Shown here: one piece after another, positions 44,477-53,406 of the stretch
How positions within the stretch are numbered: position 1 is the stretch's first letter
Layout: each line of letters opens with the position of its first letter
Made by a program: the position numbers and the translations under genes
Assembly (NCBI GenBank): GCA_000335715.1
Contig: AMYZ01000020.1
Location: forward strand, 17,370-81,369
Source: a beta proteobacterium L13
Lineage (GTDB): Bacteria > Pseudomonadota > Gammaproteobacteria > Burkholderiales > Chromobacteriaceae
Length of the DNA stretch: 64,000 nt
Direction: 5' to 3'
The notes under the pieces: generated by a model
The model's database searches: none
What the model was told of the DNA's origin: nothing
Seen by the model: the letters and a program-made list of their open reading frames with translations, nothing else

Positions 44477-47308
44477 TTAGCGTTTGGCCTGGGTGGCACG
44501 GTCTACCAGTACCATCAGGTGCTGGTAGGGGATGCCTCCGTGTTCCGACAGGCCGATCTCGCAGGTGGCGCTGGTCGAGAAGCCGCTGCCGCAGTCGCGG
44601 ACCTGCTGGCGCAGGCCGGTGAGCGCGCTTTCGTTCAGCTCCGGGTGGCTAAAGCCCTTGTCGCCGGCAAAGCCGCAGCAGGTAATGCCTTTCGGTTCCA
44701 GCACCTGTGTGGCGCAGCGGCTGGCCAGCGCATTGAGCATGCCGGCCTGGCCTTTTTTGCGCATGCTGCACACCACATGCAGCGCCACCTGTTCGTCTTG
44801 CGGGGTGAAGCTTAGGTGTTCTGCTGCTACCTCATGCACAAAGCTGGTGACGTCCATCACCTGCAGGCGCGGGTCGCGGATGCCGTCCAGCAGCGCGGCA
44901 GTACACACGCCGTTGTCGATGATCACCGGCAGGCGGCCGTTGTCGCTGGCGGCTAGCAGTGCGGCTTCCAGCTCGCTCACTTTTTTGTCGGCAGCGTCCT
45001 GCGCGCCCTTGGACTTGAACGGCGTGCCACAGCACAGATTGGCCAGCCCGTCGGGGTAGACAATGCCGTAACCGGCTTTGCCCAGTACCGAGGCCACCAC
45101 TTCGTTCAGCGGGCGCTGGTCCGGCATATGGCGCGACGGTACAAAGGTACGGGTGAGGCAGGAGGGCAGGTACACTACCTGGCGCGGGCTGTGCGCGTTG
45201 ATGCCCAGCGTTTTCATCTTGCCGGCGGCGCGCGGGAAATAGCGGTTCCAGCGCGGGATATGGCGGCCGCCCACCTTGCGCAGCACGCGCATCACGCCGC
45301 CGGTGGCGCCGTCGCCAGCCACCGCGTGTACTACGTCCAACGCCTTCAGCCCCAGTTTGGCGCCGCTGGTGGCGCTGGCAAAGTTGTCGGCCAGCGTATC
45401 GGCCACCGCCCAGCCCACGTCGCTGAGGCTAGCCTGACGGATCAGGCTGGTGAGGCTACCGGTGTTGATGCCCACCGGGCAGGCGGTTTCGCACAGGCCA
45501 CAGGTGGTACAGGTTTCGTCGCCGGCGTACTGGTAGGCGGCGCGAATCTCAGCCAGGCGGTCGCTATCGCCAGTTTTTTCCAGCAGCGCCATTTCACGGT
45601 TGGCCACAATGCGTTGGCGCGGGGTGAGGGTAATGGCGCGGCTGGGGCACATTACCTCGCAGAAGCCGCACTCGATGCACTTGTCGATCAACGGGTTGGC
45701 CGCCGGAATCGGTTTGAGGTCGCGCACGTGCAGCAGCTTGTCGTGGGTGATGATCACGTCCGGGTTCAGGATGCCCTGCGGGTCGAACAGCGCCTTGATT
45801 TCCTGCATCAGGCGGTAGGCAGCCGGGCCCCATTCCATCTCCACGAACGGCGCCATATTGCGCCCGGTGCCGTGCTCGGCCTTCAGCGCGCCTTCGTATT
45901 CCACTGCCACCAGCTGGCACACCGCCTCGATAAATGCTTCGTAGCGGGCGATCTCCGCCGGGCCGCTGAAATTGGGGGTAAACACGAAGTGCAGGTTGCC
46001 TTCCAACGCGTGGCCGAAAATGATGGCCTCGTCGTAGTGAAACTGGCGGAACAGCGCCTGGAGCTTCAGCGTGCCGTCGGCCAGGTGTTCGATGGGGAAG
46101 GCCACGTCTTCGATGATGACCGTGGTTTCGGCGGCGCGCATCGCCCCCACGCTGGGGAACATGCCTTTGCGGATGTTCCAGTACTGCGTGTACTCGGCCA
46201 CGTCGCTGGTAAAGCGGATGCCGGTTTCGGTGCGGATATGTGCAATGTAGCCGCTGATGGCTGCCACGTTGGCCGCAATGGCGTCCGGGCTGGCGGCGCG
46301 GGTTTCGATCAGGATGGCGGCGGCGTCCGGCCCCAGCGTCTTGATGAAGTCCGGCACGCCGGCCTTGTTTTCTACCGACTTCAGGCTGGCGCGGTCCAGC
46401 AGCTCGGCCGACGACACCACGTCCTTATGCTGCGCCAGAATCTGTATGGCGTCGCACGCGGCCTTGATGTCTGGGTAGAACACCAGCGCCGAAGCCTTGT
46501 GCGGGTGCTCCACCACGGTGTGGTAGGTCACCTCGGACACAAAGGCCAGCGTGCCTTCGCTGCCGACGATCAGGTGCGCCAGCATGTCTACCGGGTCGGC
46601 AAAATCCAGCAGCGCGTTCAGGCTGTAGCCGGTGGTGTTTTTCATCTTGTACTTGCGGCGGATGCGCGCGGCCAAGGTGTCGTCGGCCAGAATGCGCGCG
46701 CGCAAGGCGCCCAGCTGTGCCAGCAGGCTGGCGTGGCTGCTACGGAAGGCCGCCACGCTGGCCGCATCGCCGGTGTCCAGCACCGTGCCGTCGGCCAGCA
46801 CCATGCGCAGCGATTTCAGCGTCTGGTAGGTGTTTTCGGCGGTGCCGCAGCACATGCCGCTGGAGTTGTTGTTGACGATGCCGCCTATCATGGCCGAGTT
46901 GATGGTGGCCGGGTCGGGGCCGATCTTGCGGCCAAACGGCAGCAGCGCGGCGTTGGCCTCGGCGCCGATCACGCCCGGTTGCAGGCGGATGGCCAGGCCA
47001 TCGTCCAGCACCTGCAGGGTTTTCCAGCCGTGGCTGGCCACCACCAGGATGGAGTCGCTCACCGCCTGACCTGACAGCGAGGTACCGGCGGCGCGGAAGG
47101 TCACCGGTAGCTGCAGGCTGGCCGCCTCGCGCAGGATGGTGCGTACTTCGGCTTCGCTTTCGCTTTTGATGACGATCTTGGGCGTTAGCCGGTAACAGGA
47201 GGCGTCGGTGCCGTAGGCCAGCGTGGACAACGGGTCGGTAAACACCCGCCGCGCAGGCAGGGTTTCCAGGATACGTTGATGAAATTCGCGGTAGGCACCT
47301 TGCAGCAT
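44477..47308 (-). CDS. FAD-linked, Fe-S D-lactate dehydrogenase type oxidase
   Basis: Membrane-associated respiratory 2-hydroxyacid dehydrogenase of 943 residues from MLQGAYREFHQRIL (ATG 47308, GGAGAG upstream). N-terminal FAD-binding PCMH domain (VTFRAAGTSLSGQAVSDSILV, about 80-100), a FAD-oxidase C domain (HALEGNLHFVFTPNF), two 4Fe-4S motifs CIECGFCEVMCP (about 545) and CTTCGLCETACPVG (about 603), and C-terminal Cys-rich CCG repeats (NLCCGTPFKSKG, ITCCGFAGDKGF). Architecture matches Shewanella Dld-II and YdiJ-like enzymes; D-lactate is the likeliest substrate, 2-hydroxyglutarate or glycolate alternatives. Divergent from the isochorismatase-family gene. DUS-like copy at 46268. Confidence 0.88.
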   Translation of the reverse strand: MLQGAYREFHQRILETLPARRVFTDPLSTLAYGTDASCYRLTPKIVIKSESEAEVRTILREAASLQLPVTFRAAGTSLSGQAVSDSILVVASHGWKTLQVLDDGLAIRLQPGVIGAEANAALLPFGRKIGPDPATINSAMIGGIVNNNSSGMCCGTAENTYQTLKSLRMVLADGTVLDTGDAASVAAFRSSHASLLAQLGALRARILADDTLAARIRRKYKMKNTTGYSLNALLDFADPVDMLAHLIVGSEGTLAFVSEVTYHTVVEHPHKASALVFYPDIKAACDAIQILAQHKDVVSSAELLDRASLKSVENKAGVPDFIKTLGPDAAAILIETRAASPDAIAANVAAISGYIAHIRTETGIRFTSDVAEYTQYWNIRKGMFPSVGAMRAAETTVIIEDVAFPIEHLADGTLKLQALFRQFHYDEAIIFGHALEGNLHFVFTPNFSGPAEIARYEAFIEAVCQLVAVEYEGALKAEHGTGRNMAPFVEMEWGPAAYRLMQEIKALFDPQGILNPDVIITHDKLLHVRDLKPIPAANPLIDKCIECGFCEVMCPSRAITLTPRQRIVANREMALLEKTGDSDRLAEIRAAYQYAGDETCTTCGLCETACPVGINTGSLTSLIRQASLSDVGWAVADTLADNFASATSGAKLGLKALDVVHAVAGDGATGGVMRVLRKVGGRHIPRWNRYFPRAAGKMKTLGINAHSPRQVVYLPSCLTRTFVPSRHMPDQRPLNEVVASVLGKAGYGIVYPDGLANLCCGTPFKSKGAQDAADKKVSELEAALLAASDNGRLPVIIDNGVCTAALLDGIRDPRLQVMDVTSFVHEVAAEHLSFTPQDEQVALHVVCSMRKKGQAGMLNALASRCATQVLEPKGITCCGFAGDKGFSHPELNESALTGLRQQVRDCGSGFSTSATCEIGLSEHGGIPYQHLMVLVDRATQAKR

Positions 47309-47442
47309 GTCACTCTCCGGTGGCGTGGGTCTGTTGGTTTTGTGGATGCTCGATGTTGCCATACTTTATTGCCTTGCCCATCAGGGGTTTGCCCTTGATT
47401 GCGGGCAGCAGTTAAGCTGCAAAGTCATCCGGAGGAGCAAGT

Positions 47443-47994
47443 ATGTTGATCAACAAAGACGATGCCACGCTGCTGGTGGTGGACATACAGGAAAAGCTGG
47501 TGCCAGCGGTGCAGGACGCCAGTGGCATGGTGGCCCGTTGCCGCTGGCTGATTGCCGTAGCGGTCGATCTGGGGCTGCCGGTTGTTTTTTCCGAGCAATA
47601 CCCGCAGGGGCTGGGCGAGACGTTGCCCTTGCTCTCGGCGCTGGCCCCGCAGGCGGCAGTGGTGGAAAAGCTGCATTTTTCCTGCATGGAAGGGCAGTGC
47701 CTGCCCGATAGCGTGATGTCGCGCCGCCAGGTCATTGTGTGCGGCATGGAAACCCATGTGTGCGTACTGCAAACCGTGATGGGGCTACTGCAAGAAGGCA
47801 AGCAGGTTTTTGTGGTGGCAGACGCGGTATCCAGCCGCTCGCTGCTGGACCGTGACTATGGCCTGCAGCGCATGCGTGATGCGGGCGCGGTGCTGGTAAC
47901 ACGCGAAATGGTGCTGTTCGAGTGCCTGCGTGTATCCGGTACGCCGCTGTTCAAACAGATGAGCAAGCGCTACCTGGTGGGCGACCAGCCCTGA
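47443..47994 (+). CDS. Isochorismatase-family cysteine hydrolase
   Basis: Protein of 183 residues. TLLVVDIQEKLVPAVQ (catalytic Asp about 14), the lysine near VVEKLHFSC and GMETHVCVLQTVMGL (nucleophilic Cys about 107) form the family's D-K-C triad. It is the YcaC-like, single-domain form. Substrates in this group vary (nicotinamide, ureidoacrylate, other amides), so no reaction can be assigned. The ribosome site GGAGGAG is strong. Its 134-bp divergent promoter region is shared with the FAD/FeS dehydrogenase gene. Confidence 0.85.
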   Translation: MLINKDDATLLVVDIQEKLVPAVQDASGMVARCRWLIAVAVDLGLPVVFSEQYPQGLGETLPLLSALAPQAAVVEKLHFSCMEGQCLPDSVMSRRQVIVCGMETHVCVLQTVMGLLQEGKQVFVVADAVSSRSLLDRDYGLQRMRDAGAVLVTREMVLFECLRVSGTPLFKQMSKRYLVGDQP

Positions 47995-48003
47995 GATGGT
48001 GCG

Positions 48004-48211
48004 TTGGTGCAGACTCGGGGGCCAGAAAAGCAAAAGGTTGGCCGCATTGCTGCGGCCAACCCCTGGCTTGTTGAGATGACGGCTTAGCCGTTCTGGTTCT
48101 CCCTCTATCAAATCCGGCACCCCGCTACGCGTGGTGCAATATCCTGAAAAGAAGCCCCGAATTGGCGCATTGCACCAATTCGGGAAGCTTTTGCACCAAG
48201 ATTGTGCAAAA
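48004..48211. repeat. TTGCACCA repeats and two palindromes in a gene-free 462-bp gap
   Basis: The gap 47995-48456 holds no convincing gene. It contains four copies of TTGCACCA in either orientation (48004, 48132, 48170, 48191), a perfect 10-bp inverted repeat CCCGAATTGG / CCAATTCGGG (48156-48165, 48175-48184) and a perfect 8-bp inverted repeat TTTTGCAC / GTGCAAAA (48189-48196, 48204-48211). The DUS-like hairpin at 48036-48061 is in the same gap. I see no feature in 48212-48456. Confidence 0.6.
48036..48061 (-). terminator. Hairpin made of two DUS-like copies in inverse orientation
   Basis: GGTTGGCCGCA (48036-48046), TTGC loop, TGCGGCCAACC (48051-48061). Read on the minus strand it is followed by TTTTGCTTTT, so it can terminate leftward transcripts. 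Each arm is an exact DUS-like 10-mer plus one base. Confidence 0.8.
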
Positions 48212-48456
48212 TATTTCCCTCTCCACGCCCGGTTTATCGAAACCAAGCCCAAAAAACGGGAAACAACACCTGTCGCTCCAAAGAGCAGGGTAGATTGAGC
48301 AAATCTCGTGCCAGGCTGCAAGGCCTAGCAAGTATCGACAAGATTTGCCATGTGGCGAGGTGGTTTGGTTGGCAGGAGCAGAGCCATGCCGGGCAGACGG
48401 CTAGCCCGGCATGGCGGTGGCCGGGGCAGCAAGGGCTGCTGCCTGGCGAAGGGGGC

Positions 48457-48888
48457 TTACAAGCTCTTGAAACGCACGCGGTAGCTGTGGTCGCTGTATT
48501 TCAGGTCCAGCAGCCAGTCACCGCTGCCACTGATGCAGACCGGCAGCGTCACCTTGGCCTGCCACTGTGACTGGCCATCGATAAAACGATAGCGGTTAAA
48601 GCCCATGTCCATTTTTTCCATGGAAAACTCGGCAGCTGGTGCTGTGTCGCCTTGTTTGCTCAGGCTGATCAGGAAAGGCTGGCTGTGGCGTGGTGTGCGG
48701 TCAAAGCGCAGCACGCTGCCATCCGGCAGTGTGCAGCCCTGCTGCAGGTTGCTGCAGCTCACGTCCTGGCGCTGCAGCTCGCTGCCTTTGTTTTGCAGGT
48801 ACCAGTAGATCAGCCCGGCTTTCAGCACGGCAAAGCAGATCAGGGCAATACCGACAAACAGCCATTGCTGGCGGCTGAGTTTTTTCAT
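48457..48888 (-). CDS. Membrane-anchored protein, unknown
   Basis: Protein of 143 residues with one N-terminal membrane helix (about 10-30, WLFVGIALICFAVLKAGLIYWYL) and a periplasmic domain by the positive-inside rule (MKKLSRQQ in the cytoplasm). The domain has three Cys (VSCSNLQQGC and PVCISG), beta-rich, with GDWLLDLKYSDHSYRVRF at the end, similar in style to small periplasmic immunoglobulin-like folds; I cannot name a family. Its ATG overlaps the stop of the Nudix-ThiE gene (ATGA), so it is translated from that mRNA. Confidence 0.7.
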   Translation of the reverse strand: MKKLSRQQWLFVGIALICFAVLKAGLIYWYLQNKGSELQRQDVSCSNLQQGCTLPDGSVLRFDRTPRHSQPFLISLSKQGDTAPAAEFSMEKMDMGFNRYRFIDGQSQWQAKVTLPVCISGSGDWLLDLKYSDHSYRVRFKSL

Positions 48889-49826
48889 TGCCAGGCCCCC
48901 CGCATTTGCGCCACGCCATGTGCGCCCGCTTGTCTGGCTTCACCAAGGTTGGCCGCACGCAGCCCACCCAGCGCAAATACCGGTAACGGTGCCGCTGGTG
49001 CCAGGCAGCTAGCCAGCCCGTCCCAGCCCAGTGCTGCCTGGCCGGGGTGGCTGGCGGTGGGCAGTACATGGCCTAGCAGGGCGTAATCCAGCCCCAGTGC
49101 CGCAGCACGTTCCAGCTCGGCGCGGCTGTGGCAGGACGCGCCGACCCAGGCAAAGTGCGGGCGCGCCTCGCAAGCGGCCAGGCGTTGGCTGTTGAGCTGT
49201 ACGCCATCCACTGGCCAGCCTTTCAGCCAAGCCGGGTCGGCGTTGACGATGAGCTTGCCACCACGCGGGTGGATGATCTCGCTGATCTCGCCCACCAGTG
49301 CGGCCAACTGTTCGCGGTTTTTTTGTGGTTCGCGCACGATGACCCACGGCGCGTCCTGGCGCTGTGCCAGCTTGTCCAGCAGTGTGTCGCGCCCGGTTTC
49401 GGCAATGCAGGTGAGGTTCAGTACGTCCGGTAGCTGCAGCGAGCGCAGGATGGGGTCGTTGGCCGGCAGCATGGGTTTTACCGACAGGTGGCCGGGCTGC
49501 TGCCAGGCAAAAGCCTGACCTTCGTGCGGCTGCGGCTCGCCCTGCCACGCCCAGATGCGATAGAACAGCAGCTCGACCGACGCGTGCTCGTAATGGTGTA
49601 CGCGGCGCAGCCACGGCGTAGCGTGGGTCACCGTAATGCCCATTTCTTCCTGGAATTCGCGCACCAGCGCGTCCAGCGGCGTTTCACCGGCCTCCACCTT
49701 GCCGCCGGGGAACTCCCAGTAGCCGGGGTAGGGTTTGCCGGCCGGGCGGCTGCCCAGCATGAACTGGCCGTCCGGGCGCATCAGCGCGCCGGCGACCACG
49801 GGAATAGTGTGCTTGTGTTCAGTCAT
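48885..49826 (-). CDS. Nudix hydrolase / thiamine-phosphate-synthase-like fusion
   Basis: Protein of 313 residues from MTEHKHTIPVVAGAL (ATG 49826). The N-terminal MutT-type Nudix domain has a full box, GGKVEAGETPLDALVREFQEEMG (about 38-60), consistent with 8-oxo-dGTP cleanup. Residues about 135-313 resemble a TIM-barrel ThiE/TenI domain (VQLNSQRLAACEARP, WVGASCHSRAELERAAALGLDYALLGHVLPTASHPG, VFALGGLRAANLGEARQAGAHGVAQMRG). This MutT-ThiE fusion is a known betaproteobacterial/gammaproteobacterial form whose second half has no proven thiamine activity. DUS-like copies at 48948 and 49299. Confidence 0.88.
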   Translation of the reverse strand: MTEHKHTIPVVAGALMRPDGQFMLGSRPAGKPYPGYWEFPGGKVEAGETPLDALVREFQEEMGITVTHATPWLRRVHHYEHASVELLFYRIWAWQGEPQPHEGQAFAWQQPGHLSVKPMLPANDPILRSLQLPDVLNLTCIAETGRDTLLDKLAQRQDAPWVIVREPQKNREQLAALVGEISEIIHPRGGKLIVNADPAWLKGWPVDGVQLNSQRLAACEARPHFAWVGASCHSRAELERAAALGLDYALLGHVLPTASHPGQAALGWDGLASCLAPAAPLPVFALGGLRAANLGEARQAGAHGVAQMRGAWQ

Positions 49827-49864
49827 GGTGCCCAGGGTTGGCCGCCAGGCGGCCGGTGTCGGGT

Positions 49865-50743
49865 TTAGTGGCCCAGCTCGGCCACGCGCTCGGCAGGGCT
49901 GCGCCCGGCCCAGTCGCAGGCAAACTGCCAGGCCACGCGGCCGGAGCGGCTGCCGCGCAGCTGGCTCCATTGCAGTGCGGCGCGTTCGGCTTCGGCGTCT
50001 AGCGGCAGGCTGAAATGGGCCAGCCAGCCGCGCACGGCGGCCAGGTAGGCGTGCTGGTCAAACGGGTAGAACGATAGCCACAGGCCAAAGCGGTCGGAGA
50101 GTGATACTTTTTCTTCGGTGGTTTCGCCGGGGTGGATCTCGCCATCTTTCACCCAGCCTTCGCGGTTTTCGCTGGCGCGCTCGGGCATCAGGTGGCGGCG
50201 GTTGGAGGTGGCGTACACCAGCAGGTTGGCCGCACGCTGCGCCAGGCCGCCATCCAGCGCAGACTTTAGCGCCTTGTAGCTGTCTTCGCCTTCTTCAAAC
50301 GACAGGTCGTCACAAAACAGGATGAAGTGCTCCGGCCGCGTGGCCACCAGCGCCACGATCTGGCCCAGGTCGGGCAGGTGGGTCTTGTCTACTTCGATCA
50401 CCCGCAAGCCCTGCGCGGCATACTGCGCCAGCAGCGCCTTGATCAGCGACGACTTGCCGGTGCCGCGTGCGCCGGTCAGCAGCACGTTGTTGGCCGGGCG
50501 CCCCGCCAGAAACTGCTCGGTATTGCGCACGATCTGCGCCTTCTGGCGGTCGATATCGGTCAGGTCGGCCAGGCGCACGGTATGCGGTGCGTGGATGGCT
50601 TCCAGCCAGCCACTGAGGCCGGCACGGCACCAGCGGAAGGCCGGCGCGCTCCAGTCCGGCTCGGGGATGGCCGGCGGTAGCAGCGGCTCGAGGCGGGCCA
50701 TCAGGGCTTCGGCACGGGTAAGAAAAGCGTCCAGTTTGTCCAT
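49865..50743 (-). CDS. DUF815-family AAA ATPase
   Basis: ATP-binding protein of 292 residues. Walker A GARGTGKSSLIKAL (about 89-102) and an acidic Walker B-like FILFCDDLSFEEG (about 140-152) are clear, with an arginine-finger region near YATSNRRHLMP and sensor residues after it. The N-terminal QNxx-like helix precedes the core as in DUF815 proteins. Function is not established; the fold is that of replication-loader or clamp-like AAA proteins. It is 39 bp upstream of the Nudix-ThiE gene. DUS-like copy at 50225. Confidence 0.88.
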   Translation of the reverse strand: MDKLDAFLTRAEALMARLEPLLPPAIPEPDWSAPAFRWCRAGLSGWLEAIHAPHTVRLADLTDIDRQKAQIVRNTEQFLAGRPANNVLLTGARGTGKSSLIKALLAQYAAQGLRVIEVDKTHLPDLGQIVALVATRPEHFILFCDDLSFEEGEDSYKALKSALDGGLAQRAANLLVYATSNRRHLMPERASENREGWVKDGEIHPGETTEEKVSLSDRFGLWLSFYPFDQHAYLAAVRGWLAHFSLPLDAEAERAALQWSQLRGSRSGRVAWQFACDWAGRSPAERVAELGH

Positions 50744-50871
50744 TGCAGCTCCGGTTCAGGTGGCCAGCGATTTCTCGCATGTCTAGGTTTAGCGAGCTAT
50801 ACAGCGGCAGGCCAACGCCTGCACCTTGCGGTCAGGTCGGCGGTGGTAGCCGTGGTGAGCTGCAGCATAGC

Positions 50872-51540
50872 CTAGTCGCGCAGCGTGATGCTGGGCCAGC
50901 CGTGCTCGCGTGCGTGCGCCAGCAGGGTGTCGTCGGCGTCTACGGCGACAGGGTGGGTGACGATGGACATCAGCGGCAGGTCGTTGCGCGAGTCGCTATA
51001 GAAATAGCTCTTGTCGTAGCTTTGCAGCGTTTCACCGCGTGCGGCCAACCATTCGTTGAGGCGGGTGATCTTGCCGGCCTGGAAGCTGGGTACGCCAGTG
51101 GGCTTGCCGGTGTAGTTGCCGGCTGCGTCTTGTTCCAGCTCTACCGCAATCAGGTGCGCCACGCCCAGTTCGCGGGCGATGGGGCCGGTAATGAAGCGGT
51201 TGGTGGCGGTGATGATCATCACCACGTCGCCGGCTGCCTGGTGCGCGGCCACCAGATCGCGTGCTTTTTGCGGAATGATGGGCAGGATGTGTTCCTGCAT
51301 GTACTGCGCGTGCAGGGTGTCCAGTTCGCTGCGGCTGAAGCGGGTCAGCGGTGCCAGCTGGAAGTCGAGGAATTCATAGATGTCCAGCGTGCCGGCTTTG
51401 TACTGTTCGTAGAAGTAGTCGTTCTGGCGGGCGTGGTGGTCCGGGTCCAGGATGCCGCGTTTGATCAGGAACTTGGGCCACTCGGTGTCGGAATCACCGG
51501 CAATCAGGGTGTTGTCGAGGTCAAACAGGGCAAGATTCAT
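50872..51540 (-). CDS. HAD-IB family phosphatase
   Basis: HAD-superfamily hydrolase of 222 residues. Motif I DLDNTL (7-12; nucleophile Asp7) with GDSDTEW, motif II IITATNRF, and motif III/IV near YFYSDSRNDLPLM (DSxND) are all in place. It is the SerB-like IB subfamily with a helical cap (KFLIKRGILDPDHHARQNDYFYEQY), often annotated as histidinol-phosphatase-like or phosphoserine-phosphatase-like; substrate unknown. Its ATG is one base after the hda stop, so the two are coupled. DUS-like copy at 51040. Confidence 0.85.
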   Translation of the reverse strand: MNLALFDLDNTLIAGDSDTEWPKFLIKRGILDPDHHARQNDYFYEQYKAGTLDIYEFLDFQLAPLTRFSRSELDTLHAQYMQEHILPIIPQKARDLVAAHQAAGDVVMIITATNRFITGPIARELGVAHLIAVELEQDAAGNYTGKPTGVPSFQAGKITRLNEWLAARGETLQSYDKSYFYSDSRNDLPLMSIVTHPVAVDADDTLLAHAREHGWPSITLRD

Positions 51541-51541
51541 G

Positions 51542-52219
51542 TCAGGTTCCGGGGTTGGCGGTTTGCAATACGTTTTTCACCAGCGGCACGGTAATGGGCC
51601 GGCGCATGGCCAGCGAGTAGCGGTCCAGCGTATCCAGCATGGTAATCAGGCTGGACAGGTCGCGCCGCCAGTGGGTGAGCAGGTAGCGGAAGACGTCGTC
51701 GCCAATAGCCAGCTGGCGGCTGGCGGCGTGGTGGCGCAGGGCAGCCAGCTTGTCGTTGTCCGACAGGGCTTTTACCTCGAACACCAGGCCCCAGCCCAGG
51801 CGGGTGCGCAGGTCGTCGCGCACCGGCGCTTGCATCGGTGGCTGGCGGCCGGCCATCAGCAGGCGGCCTTCGCCGCTTTCCTTGAGCGAGTTGTAGATGG
51901 AAAACAGCATGATCTGGTCGTCCGGCGGCAGGTCGTCCACGTGGTCGACGGCGATGAAGCTGGCCTCGCGCGCAAAGTCGGGTAGCTGTTCGTGCTGGGC
52001 ATCCAGGTAGATGGAGGCGCGGCCCATGCGCTCGGCGTGGGCGATCCACGCCTGCAGCAGGTGGGTTTTGCCGCACCCAGGCTCGCCCCACAGGTACACG
52101 AAACGCTCGCCTTCTTCGTGGGTGAGCGCAGCGATGATTTCGCGGTTGCGCTGCGCCAGAAAATTATCGAAGGCGGGGAGCGGGGTGGGGCTGAGGTCTA
52201 GAACTAGCTGATCCAACAT
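51542..52219 (-). CDS. hda: DnaA regulatory inactivator Hda
   Basis: DnaA-related AAA protein that, with the sliding clamp, stimulates DnaA-ATP hydrolysis. It has 225 residues from MLDQLVLDL (ATG 52219; the upstream TTG 52231 adds MTAP). The N-terminal QLVLDL is the clamp-binding motif. Walker A GEPGCGKTHLLQAW (about 46-59) and FIAVDHVDDLPPDDQ (Walker B region) follow, with the DnaA-like TRLGWGLVFEVKAL. Located directly after the perM-type gene and before the HAD phosphatase, the common betaproteobacterial arrangement. Confidence 0.92.
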   Translation of the reverse strand: MLDQLVLDLSPTPLPAFDNFLAQRNREIIAALTHEEGERFVYLWGEPGCGKTHLLQAWIAHAERMGRASIYLDAQHEQLPDFAREASFIAVDHVDDLPPDDQIMLFSIYNSLKESGEGRLLMAGRQPPMQAPVRDDLRTRLGWGLVFEVKALSDNDKLAALRHHAASRQLAIGDDVFRYLLTHWRRDLSSLITMLDTLDRYSLAMRRPITVPLVKNVLQTANPGT

Positions 52220-52237
52220 GGGGGCGGTCAAAAAGAG

Positions 52238-53314
52238 TCAGGGGTCGATTTTACGCTGATAAAAGCCACTATTGAAATAATGTCTGACCAGATGGCGCAT
52301 CAGAATCACGCTAATGGCAGATAGCGGCAGGGCCAGCAGGATGCCGACAAAGCCCATCAGCTCGCCAAACGCCATCAGGGCAAAGATCACGGTCATGGGC
52401 GACAGGCCGATGCGTTCGCCTACCAGATAGGGCGTCACCAGAAAGCTTTCCAGCATTTGCCCCACCATGAACACCCCCCACACCATCAGGATGCCGCTGG
52501 AGCTGTCGTACTGCAGCACGGCGGCCAGGGTAGCCAGTAACAGGCCCAGAAAGGCACCCAGATACGGGATGAACACCAGCAGGCCGGCAATGATGCCGAT
52601 GGCCAGGCCGGAATCCAGCCCCACCAGCCACAGCCCGCCACCGTAGATGGCTGCCATGATCAGCATTACCGAGAGTTGGCCGCGCAGGAATTGCCCCAGC
52701 ATGCTGTCGACTTCGCGCGCGATGCGGCCAACTTCTGCCTCCCAGCGCCGTGGTATCAGGCTGGCGATGCGCGCCACCATATCGTCCCAGCCGTGCAGGA
52801 AGTAATACAAAAGGATAGGCAGCAGGCTGAGGTTGGCCAGGCTCGATAGCAGCAGTGCGCCGCCATGGGTGAGCTGCGGCGCCACGCGGCTGATGGTCTG
52901 GCGCACGTTGCCGGCGTTCTGGCTCAGCACATTGCGCCAGCTGTCGCTGTCTATGCTCAGGCTGGTGCCTAGCCAGGCGTTGATGCGCGGCAGCGCCTGG
53001 TGTTGCACAAAATCCACCAGTACCGGCAGCCGGGCTGCCAGCGCCTGTGCTTGCGATACCAGCATGGGCACCACGATCAGGATCAGCCCGAGTATGGCAA
53101 TAAACCCGCCTGCCATTACCAGCAGCAGCGAGCTGGTGCGCGACAGGCCTTTTTCCTGCAGCCGGTCTACGGCCGGGTCCAGGATATAGGCCAGGATAGC
53201 CGCGGTGACAAAAGGGGCCAGTACGCCAGACAGCCTGCCAGCCAGCCATAGCAAGGCTGCCAGTGCGATAGCGATAATCAACCACGGAAGATAAACAGAG
53301 CGGGAGCGTTCCAT
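52238..53314 (-). CDS. AI-2E/PerM family membrane permease
   Basis: Integral membrane protein of 358 residues from [11 protein letters not shown] (ATG 53314), with about eight hydrophobic helices: two at the N-terminus (about 8-55), one at 60-85, then a soluble stretch (90-150) and the C-terminal bundle. [19 protein letters not shown] and the late [14 protein letters not shown] and [24 protein letters not shown] segments are the family signature. Homologues are proposed exporters (AI-2, ions); the substrate is not known. It is divergent from purM with 93 bp between starts and followed by hda at 18 bp. DUS-like copy at 52723. Confidence 0.88.
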   Translation of the reverse strand: MERSRSVYLPWLIIAIALAALLWLAGRLSGVLAPFVTAAILAYILDPAVDRLQEKGLSRTSSLLLVMAGGFIAILGLILIVVPMLVSQAQALAARLPVLVDFVQHQALPRINAWLGTSLSIDSDSWRNVLSQNAGNVRQTISRVAPQLTHGGALLLSSLANLSLLPILLYYFLHGWDDMVARIASLIPRRWEAEVGRIAREVDSMLGQFLRGQLSVMLIMAAIYGGGLWLVGLDSGLAIGIIAGLLVFIPYLGAFLGLLLATLAAVLQYDSSSGILMVWGVFMVGQMLESFLVTPYLVGERIGLSPMTVIFALMAFGELMGFVGILLALPLSAISVILMRHLVRHYFNSGFYQRKIDP

Positions 53315-53406
53315 TGTCTTTTCAGTTAAAATACAGCCGCTTTGGGCCAAGAGCCCAGGGCGCTCAAAGCAGCAAAACGATCACGTTAGCAGAAAGCGAG
53401 TTTACC

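Noticed and set aside
45128..47074. 648-residue open frame antisense to the FAD/FeS dehydrogenase
   Set aside because: Same shadow pattern; the minus-strand gene has all expected domain motifs.
47785..48321. Minus-strand open frame spanning the isochorismatase 3' end and the repeat gap
   Set aside because: It runs antisense into a real gene and through palindromes, with no ribosome site; not supported as coding.
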